64,000 nucleotides of DNA, from positions 4,563,743 to 4,627,742 of the forward strand of contig NZ_JAHTIK010000001.1 of assembly GCF_025655475.1 (NCBI RefSeq), given 5' to 3'. Positions within the stretch are counted from its first letter, which is position 1, and each line of letters begins with the position of its first letter. Position numbers and translations under genes: made by a program. The notes under the pieces are model-generated. The model saw only the letters and a list, made by a program, of their open reading frames with translations, did not search any database and had not been told where the DNA came from. Below, in pieces: positions 59,113-64,000 of this stretch. Source of the stretch: Kitasatospora sp. DSM 101779. Its GTDB lineage: Bacteria > Actinomycetota > Actinomycetes > Streptomycetales > Streptomycetaceae.

Positions 59113-60414
59113 ATGGACGTGAATGTGGCCACCGCCGCTGCCTGCGCCATAGCCGGGCTCGGCGTCGGTCTCACGGCCGCCATCGCCTTCCGCTGGAGCG
59201 AGCGCGAGCAGGCCCGCGGCACCTCTCCCCGGAGCGGCGCCGCCGGCAGGACCGGGGGCAGCGGGCTCCTGGCGTACGAACCCCCACTGCCGGCCGGCGT
59301 GGACACGGTGCTCTCCGTGCTGCGCTCCTGCGCGATCGTGCTCGGCGAGGGCGACGAGGTGGTGAAGGCCAGCTCCGCCGCCTACGCGATGGGTCTGGTC
59401 CGCGGCGGTGCAGTGGCCGTGGAGCAGATGCTCTCGCTGGCCCGGGCGACCCGCCGCGACGGCGAGATCCGCCAGGCCGAGCTGGAGGTGCCCCGGCCCG
59501 GGGGCGCCAGGGCGGCCGACCCGCTGGCGGTCTCCGTCCGGGTCGCCCCGCTGGGCTCCCGGCTGGTCCTCGTCCTGGTCGAGGACCTGACCGAGCGGCG
59601 CCGGATCGAGGCGATCCGCCGCGACTTCGTGGCCAACGTCTCGCACGAGCTCAAGACCCCGGTCGGCGCACTCTCGCTGCTCTCCGAGGCGGTCGCGGAC
59701 GCCTCCGACGACCCGGAGGCCGTCCAGCGCTTCGCCGGCCGGATGCAGATCGAGGCGACCCGGCTGGCCAGCCTCGTGCAGGAGATCATCGACCTGTCCC
59801 GGGTCCAGGACGACCAGGTGCTGGTCGACCCCGAGCCGGTTCCGGTCGACGAGCTGATCGCCGAGGCGATCGACCGCTGCCGCCAGCCCGCCGCCGCCAA
59901 GCAGATCCTGATCGCCGCGGGCGGCACCGGCGGCCTCTACCTGCACGGCAACCGCGGCCAGCTCGCGGCCGCGCTCGGCAACCTGGTCGAGAACGCCGTC
60001 AACTACAGCCCGCCGCGGACCCGGGTGGCCATCGCCACCCGCCGCATCTCCAGCGCCGCCGTCCTCGGCGAGGCCGACGGCGAGCTGATCGAGATCTCGG
60101 TGACCGACCAGGGCATCGGCATCTCGGAGAAGGACCGCGAGCGGATCTTCGAACGCTTCTACCGGGTGGACCCGGCCCGCTCGCGGGCCACCGGCGGAAC
60201 CGGCCTCGGCCTCTCCATCGTCAAGCACGTCGCGGCCTCCCACCGCGGCACGGTGGCGGTGTGGAGCGTCGAGGGCCAGGGATCCACCTTCACCCTGCGG
60301 CTCCCGGCCGGGCAGGTGCCCGCCGGCGACCGCGACACCGCCCCGCCGACCGAGGCGGGCGAGACCGACAACACAGCGCCAACCCCCCTTCCTGCCCCGG
60401 AGGCCCGATCGTGA
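59113..60414 (+). CDS. phoR: phosphate sensor histidine kinase PhoR (SenX3)
   Basis: A 433-residue membrane kinase. One N-terminal hydrophobic helix (ATAAACAIAGLGVGLTAAIAFRW) anchors it; a PAS-like region (60-160) precedes HisKA with FVANVSHELKTPVGALSLLSE, phospho-acceptor His178, and the HATPase_c domain (NLVENAVNYSPPRTRV, DQGIGISEKDRERIFERFYRVDPARSRATGGTGLGLSIVKHV). Its last bases overlap the response-regulator start as GTGA (60411-60414). It controls the Pho regulon, including phosphate uptake and secondary metabolism. Confidence 0.95.
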   Translation: MDVNVATAAACAIAGLGVGLTAAIAFRWSEREQARGTSPRSGAAGRTGGSGLLAYEPPLPAGVDTVLSVLRSCAIVLGEGDEVVKASSAAYAMGLVRGGAVAVEQMLSLARATRRDGEIRQAELEVPRPGGARAADPLAVSVRVAPLGSRLVLVLVEDLTERRRIEAIRRDFVANVSHELKTPVGALSLLSEAVADASDDPEAVQRFAGRMQIEATRLASLVQEIIDLSRVQDDQVLVDPEPVPVDELIAEAIDRCRQPAAAKQILIAAGGTGGLYLHGNRGQLAAALGNLVENAVNYSPPRTRVAIATRRISSAAVLGEADGELIEISVTDQGIGISEKDRERIFERFYRVDPARSRATGGTGLGLSIVKHVAASHRGTVAVWSVEGQGSTFTLRLPAGQVPAGDRDTAPPTEAGETDNTAPTPLPAPEARS

Positions 60415-61106
60415 CCCGAGTACTGGTGGTCGAGGACGAGGAGTCGTTCAGCGACGCCCTCTCGTACATGCTCCGCAAGGAGGGATTCGAGGTGGCGGTC
60501 GCCGCCACCGGCCCCGACGCCCTGGAGCAGTTCGAGCGCAACGGCGCCGACCTGGTGCTGCTCGACCTGATGCTGCCGGGCCTGCCGGGCACCGAGGTCT
60601 GCCGTCAGCTGCGCGTCCGCTCCAACGTCCCGGTGATCATGGTCACCGCGAAGGACAGTGAGATCGACAAGGTCGTCGGTCTGGAAATAGGTGCGGACGA
60701 CTACGTCACCAAGCCCTACTCCACCCGTGAGCTGGTGGCCCGCATCCGCGCGGTGCTCCGCCGCCGCGGCGAGGACGGCAACGGCAACGGCGACGGCGGC
60801 GGGCCGGGCGCGCTGGAGGCCGGTCCGGTCCGGATGGACGTGGACCGGCACGTGGTGACGGTGGACGGCGCCAAGGTCGACCTGCCGCTCAAGGAGTTCG
60901 ACCTGCTGGAGATGCTGCTCCGCAACGCCGGCCGGGTGCTCACCCGGATGCAGCTCATCGACCGGGTCTGGGGTGCGGACTACGTCGGCGACACCAAGAC
61001 CCTGGACGTCCACGTCAAGCGACTGCGCGCCAAGATCGAGCCGGACCCGGGCGCGCCGCGCTACCTGGTCACCGTCCGCGGCCTGGGCTACAAGTTCGAG
61101 CCGTAG
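60411..61106 (+). CDS. phoP: response regulator PhoP (RegX3)
   Basis: A 231-residue OmpR-family regulator, GTG start. Receiver: VLVVEDEESFSDALSYML, phospho-acceptor Asp52 in LVLLDLMLPGLPG, VTAKDSEIDKVVGLEIGADDYVTKPYS. C-terminal winged helix at about 135-228: LPLKEFDLLEMLLRNAGRVLTRMQLIDRVWG ... KTLDVHVKRLRAKIEPDP. It is translationally coupled to phoR. It binds the PHO box upstream. Confidence 0.96.
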   Translation: MTRVLVVEDEESFSDALSYMLRKEGFEVAVAATGPDALEQFERNGADLVLLDLMLPGLPGTEVCRQLRVRSNVPVIMVTAKDSEIDKVVGLEIGADDYVTKPYSTRELVARIRAVLRRRGEDGNGNGDGGGPGALEAGPVRMDVDRHVVTVDGAKVDLPLKEFDLLEMLLRNAGRVLTRMQLIDRVWGADYVGDTKTLDVHVKRLRAKIEPDPGAPRYLVTVRGLGYKFEP

Positions 61107-61123
61107 GCCGGCCGGGAACGCCG

Positions 61124-61162
61124 ACGGCCGAGGGCCCCGCTCCATGCGGGGCCCTCGGCCGT
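61124..61162 (+). terminator. terminator after phoP
   Basis: ACGGCCGAGGGCCCCGC (61124-61140) pairs perfectly with its 17-bp reverse complement (61146-61162) around TCCAT. It begins 18 bases after the phoP stop and ends the phoRP operon; it also stands near the stop of the convergent lipoprotein gene. Confidence 0.85.
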
Positions 61163-61206
61163 TGCGGCTGGTGCGCGCGGTTCGCCGCTGCTCGGTGTGC
61201 CGCGGG

Positions 61207-61881
61207 TCAGTGCGCCGAGGCGCTCGCCGTCGCGGTGGCCGAGCCGGTGGCGGTGGCGCCGGCGGTGGCCGAGCCCGACGCGGAGGCGGACGGCGAACCG
61301 GTGGCGGTGGCCGAGGGGCTCGCGGAGGCGGACGCGGAGGCCGACGGCTTGGCGGTCGCCTCCGGCGCCTTCGGGCCGAAGGAGGCGTACAGGCCGGTGG
61401 CCGGCACGACGCCGACCGGCAGGCCGACCTTGCCGGCGGTCTTGAAGGTGAAGTCGGTGTCGGCGTATCCGCCGAGCGGGAGCTTCGCCGAGGCCAGGTG
61501 GGCGGCGGGCTGGCCCTCGCCGCCGATCAGCACGGAGCCGCCGGCGGGGATGACGATCTCGGACACGTCCGCGCCCTTGCCGTCGGTGAAGGTGGCGGTA
61601 CCGGCGCCCTCGACCGACACGGACTGCAGGACCTCGGGGGCCGAGCCGGTGTTGGCGATGTTGACGGTCAGGTTGACCGGGCCGGCCTCGTCCGAGGAGG
61701 CGCCCTTGGCGGTCACCAGCAGGACGTTGTTGAGGCGCAGGTTCTGGCCGACCGAGGTCGCCGCGTTGTCGGGCTTGATCTGCAGGGTCTCCGCCTGGTT
61801 GCCGGCCGCACAGGCGGACAGCGGTACGACAGCGGCGAGGACGAGGGCGGCGATCGCGCCGCGTCGAAGGCTCCGGCTCAC
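61207..61881 (-). CDS. lipoprotein, DUF461-like
   Basis: A 224-residue lipoprotein from GTG 61881 (AAGGAGAAG about 10 bases upstream). The signal sequence ends in the lipobox VVPLSACAAG. The domain (ETLQIKPDNAATSVGQNLRLNNVLLVT ... VNIANTGSAPEVLQSVSVEG ... LPLGGYADTDFTFKTAGKVGLPVGVVPATG) resembles the DUF461 / PCu(A)C-like beta-sandwich fold; I see no clear copper-ligand set. The C-terminus is Ser/Ala-rich low complexity and may span the cell wall. Convergent with phoP. Confidence 0.83.
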   Translation of the reverse strand: MSRSLRRGAIAALVLAAVVPLSACAAGNQAETLQIKPDNAATSVGQNLRLNNVLLVTAKGASSDEAGPVNLTVNIANTGSAPEVLQSVSVEGAGTATFTDGKGADVSEIVIPAGGSVLIGGEGQPAAHLASAKLPLGGYADTDFTFKTAGKVGLPVGVVPATGLYASFGPKAPEATAKPSASASASASPSATATGSPSASASGSATAGATATGSATATASASAH

Positions 61882-62341
61882 GGCGGCGACTTCTCCTTGG
61901 ATGTGGAACACGGATGTGGATCACCTGGCGGTGGTCAGCGATCAGACTACCGACCGCTTACGCCCGCCTCCCACGGGGTGGCCCCGTGTCGCGCCGGTCC
62001 GTCCGTGCGCACCCGCAGCAAGCCCCCGCGGCGATCCGGGACGTCCACGAACCGGCGCAGGTCGCACGGGGCCTGGCGGGACGGTCACCGGATAACGGTT
62101 CGGACACGGCGGCGGATCGGACGAAAACTCAAGATCCAATCATGGTTTCGGCGGTGTTGCCAGAGGTTTCGCCGAGCTGTCGCACCGCCTCCGACCTGCG
62201 GGAAGCCCCCGTCGAACACTGGTCGCAGCACGTCATGGGGGTGGTTGTCAAGCCCTGAGACCCGCCCTGACCTGCGAAAACGCCCTTCGGGTGCGCCGAG
62301 AAGCGTGTTATTCTGGAAAGCCACGGAAGGGGTCCTGTCAC
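61882..62341. other. 460-base intergenic region before carD
   Basis: No coding frame with convincing bias was found. The part nearest carD contains an extended -10 promoter (62306-62314) and the GGAAGGGG ribosome site. The rest (61915-62280) shows nothing recognised. Confidence 0.6.
62306..62314 (+). promoter_or_regulatory. extended -10 promoter of carD
   Basis: TGTTATTCT carries the TGn extension directly before TATTCT. There is no good -35 (TTCGGG at 62286), which is usual for extended -10 promoters. It sits 28 bases before the carD ATG. Confidence 0.5.
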
Positions 62342-62824
62342 ATGACGTTCAAGGTTGGCGACACGGTGGTCTACCCCCATCACGGGGCCGCGCTGATCGA
62401 GGCCATCGAAACTCGCCAGATCAAAGGTGTGGACAAGACCTACCTGGTGCTCAAGGTGCAGCAGGGAGACCTGACACTGCGTGTGCCCGCCGAGAACGCG
62501 GAGTTCGTCGGCGTGCGCGACGTGGTCGGTCAGGAAGGTCTCGACCGGGTCTTCGAGGTGCTGCGCGCGCCGTACACCGAGGAGCCCACCAACTGGTCGC
62601 GTCGCTACAAGGCGAATCTCGAGAAGCTCGCCTCGGGCGATGTCATCAAGGTCGCCGAGGTGGTTCGCGACCTGTGGCGCCGCGAGCGCGAGCGCGGCCT
62701 GTCGGCCGGCGAGAAGCGGATGCTCGCCAAGGCGCGCCAGATCCTGGTCAGCGAACTCGCGCTGGCCGAGAACACCAACGAGGACAAGGCGGAGACGCTG
62801 CTCGACGAGGTCCTCGCCTCCTAA
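62342..62824 (+). CDS. carD: RNA polymerase-binding transcription factor CarD
   Basis: A 160-residue CarD/CdnL protein. The N-terminal Tudor-like RNA polymerase beta-binding domain is MTFKVGDTVVYPHHGAALIEAIETRQIKGVDKTYLVLKV; the C-terminal helical DNA-interaction domain follows (WSRRYKANLEKLASGDVIKVAEVVRDLWRRERERGLSAGEKRMLAKARQILVSELALAENTNEDKAETLLDEVL). It stabilises open complexes, notably at rRNA promoters, and is essential in mycobacteria. It is placed before ispD-ispF, as is usual. Confidence 0.96.
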   Translation: MTFKVGDTVVYPHHGAALIEAIETRQIKGVDKTYLVLKVQQGDLTLRVPAENAEFVGVRDVVGQEGLDRVFEVLRAPYTEEPTNWSRRYKANLEKLASGDVIKVAEVVRDLWRRERERGLSAGEKRMLAKARQILVSELALAENTNEDKAETLLDEVLAS

Positions 62825-63120
62825 GCGGCTTCGCAACGCCCAGCGCCCGATGCCGGTGCGCGATCCGGTCACACGGCTGACCGGGTCGGTCTCCGGCACC
62901 TCGGGCGCTTCGGCGTGCCCGCAGCCGGTGCATCCGGGCCTGCACACCCGCCGTACGACGTGGCCGGCCGTGCTGCGCGCCGGACGTGCGTACGCCCCGT
63001 ACGGGCCGGTCCACCAGGGCCGCACGCCGGCCCTGCGCGCGGGGGTGTCGGACTCGTCGGAGCGGTTTGACTAACGTGCAGTCGGAAGGGGTCCGTCGCG
63101 TACGCCGTGCGGCGCACGCC

Positions 63121-63906
63121 ATGGCCATACCCACTTCGCCGAAGGAGCGAAACCTGAACGCGTCAGCAGCAGTTGCAGCGGCGGTGGTGCCCGCCGCCGG
63201 GCGCGGGGAGCGATTGGGGCCCGGCGCCCCGAAGGCGCTCCGCGAACTCGGCGGGGTGCCCCTGCTGGTCCACGCCCTCCGGGCCCTCGCCCGCAGCCGG
63301 GCGATCGGCCTGGTCGTGGTCGCCGCCCCGCCGGACGGGGTCGCCGAGGTGGTCGCCCTGCTCGACAGCCACGGCCTCGACGGCAAGGACGTCCGGGTGG
63401 TCGCCGGCGGCGCGACCCGGCAGGAGTCCGTCCGGCTCGGCCTCGCGGCCATCCCCGAGGACGTCGAGGCGGTGCTGGTGCACGACGCGGCCCGCCCCCT
63501 CGTCCCGGTCGAGGTGGTGGACGCGGTCGCCGCCGCCGTCCGCGCCGGCGCCGACGCCGTGGTGCCCGCCGTGCCGCTCGCCGACACGGTCAAGCGGGTC
63601 GAGCCGCAGGAGCCCGGCGTGCCCGAGCCGGTGCTGGAGACCCCGGACCGGGCCGCGCTGCGCGCCGTGCAGACCCCGCAGGGCTTCCGCCGCTCGGTGC
63701 TGCACGACGTGCACGAGAAGGCGGTCGCCGAGGAGTCGGCCGGCGGCCTCCCGCCGGTGACCGACGACGCCGGGCTGGTCGAGCGCTTCGGCGGCCGGGT
63801 CGTCGTGGTGCCCGGCCACGAGGAGGCGTTCAAGGTCACCCGTCCGCTGGACCTCGTGCTCGCCGAGGCCGTACTCGCCCGCAGGAGGGCCTCCGATGGC
63901 TTCTGA
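63121..63906 (+). CDS. ispD: 2-C-methyl-D-erythritol 4-phosphate cytidylyltransferase IspD
   Basis: A 261-residue MEP-pathway enzyme forming CDP-ME. Signature stretches: AAVVPAAGRGERLGPGAPKALRELGGVPLL (CTP loop), VVAGGATRQESVRLGL, VHDAARPLVP (Asp for metal), VPLADTVKRVE, and QTPQGFRRSVL, DDAGLVE. ATG 63121 is accepted; it has no clear ribosome site, whereas AAGGAG (63142-63147) lies just inside the frame, so the true start may be later. The stop overlaps ispF by 11 bases. Confidence 0.94.
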   Translation: MAIPTSPKERNLNASAAVAAAVVPAAGRGERLGPGAPKALRELGGVPLLVHALRALARSRAIGLVVVAAPPDGVAEVVALLDSHGLDGKDVRVVAGGATRQESVRLGLAAIPEDVEAVLVHDAARPLVPVEVVDAVAAAVRAGADAVVPAVPLADTVKRVEPQEPGVPEPVLETPDRAALRAVQTPQGFRRSVLHDVHEKAVAEESAGGLPPVTDDAGLVERFGGRVVVVPGHEEAFKVTRPLDLVLAEAVLARRRASDGF

Positions 63907-64000
63907 TCCCGCCGCCGGCCCCGCCGCTCCCGTCATGCCGCTGGTCGGCATCGGCACCGACGTGCACGCCTTCGAGGCCGGCCGCCCGCTGCGGGTCGCC
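63896..64000 (+). CDS. ispF: 2-C-methyl-D-erythritol 2,4-cyclodiphosphate synthase IspF (5' part, cut by window end)
   Basis: Starts at ATG 63896 with AGGAGG 7 bases upstream, overlapping the end of ispD. The visible protein reads MPLVGIGTDVHAFEAGRPL after a short leader; the GxDxHxF signature contains the metal-binding Asp and His of IspF. Only the first 35 codons are present in this window. It makes MEcPP from CDP-ME 2-phosphate in the same pathway as IspD. Confidence 0.88.
   Translation, partial: MASDPAAGPAAPVMPLVGIGTDVHAFEAGRPLRVA

Noticed and set aside
62825..63120. Open frame in the gap between carD and ispD
   Set aside because: No ribosome site, poor codon bias, and the peptide has no family features; a short CAGGGCCG hairpin (63015-63035) is all that stands out.

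Overview
The window is about 75% GC, with strongly G/C-biased third codon positions, frequent GTG starts, GGAGG-type ribosome binding sites and many 1-4 base stop/start overlaps. The right end carries mshA, gpmA, phoU, phoR(senX3)-phoP(regX3), carD, ispD and ispF, an order recalled from Streptomyces chromosomes. This points to a member of the Streptomycetaceae (Streptomyces or Kitasatospora). No rRNA, tRNA, CRISPR array, transposase, integrase or phage gene was found.

Layout. 0-7.7 kb: AraC regulator, small acidic protein, a large membrane protein fusing a degenerate kinase-like region to a lysylphosphatidylglycerol-synthase-like transmembrane domain, NUDIX hydrolase, two head-to-head GNAT acetyltransferases, tyrosine phosphatase and a DUF4304-like protein. 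7.9-14 kb: an ECF sigma factor translationally coupled to a membrane protein, a hairpin array, then a small surface protein, a bifunctional polysaccharide deacetylase/GT2 synthase (MatB-like) and a Ser/Thr kinase; together these look like an envelope-polysaccharide module. 14-19.3 kb: K+ channel, membrane protein, TatA, and a drug exporter with a divergent TetR regulator. 19.4-23.6 kb: acyl-CoA synthetase and acyl-CoA dehydrogenase, divergent from a double-TetR regulator. 23.7-28 kb: an HSP90-family ATPase followed by a large helical-repeat protein. 28.2-33.6 kb: ThrE-type exporter, a membrane protein with an apparent 3' frameshift, a dehydrogenase relic, an Eis-like acetyltransferase and a TetR regulator. 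33.8-40.1 kb: GNAT, macro domain, MFS, two LysR regulators, tautomerase, YceI and a broken DinB-family gene. 40.3-47 kb: SNF2 helicase, CMD-family protein, DUF4291 protein, and two head-to-head MarR regulators, one coupled to a nucleotidyltransferase.

From about 47 kb onward the content is mostly conserved chromosomal core: XRE regulator, HbhA-like coiled-coil protein, DUF2516, receiver-PP2C phosphatase, a second macro-domain protein, methyltransferase, mshA (mycothiol), YbjN, MFS, gpmA (glycolysis), a DasR-box-preceded AA10 lytic polysaccharide monooxygenase, a cysteine-rich mini-protein, the phosphate-sensing phoU / phoR-phoP locus with a three-unit PHO box, a lipoprotein, carD, and the isoprenoid genes ispD-ispF (ispF cut by the window edge).

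The most unusual items are the HSP90/helical-repeat pair, the sigma-factor-headed polysaccharide locus with its duplicated hairpin array, the Cys-rich peptide convergent with the copper-dependent LPMO, three decaying or frameshifted genes, and a shared intergenic repeat family at about 1.4 and 25.5 kb. All functional assignments come from motif reading and family knowledge; no database search was run.
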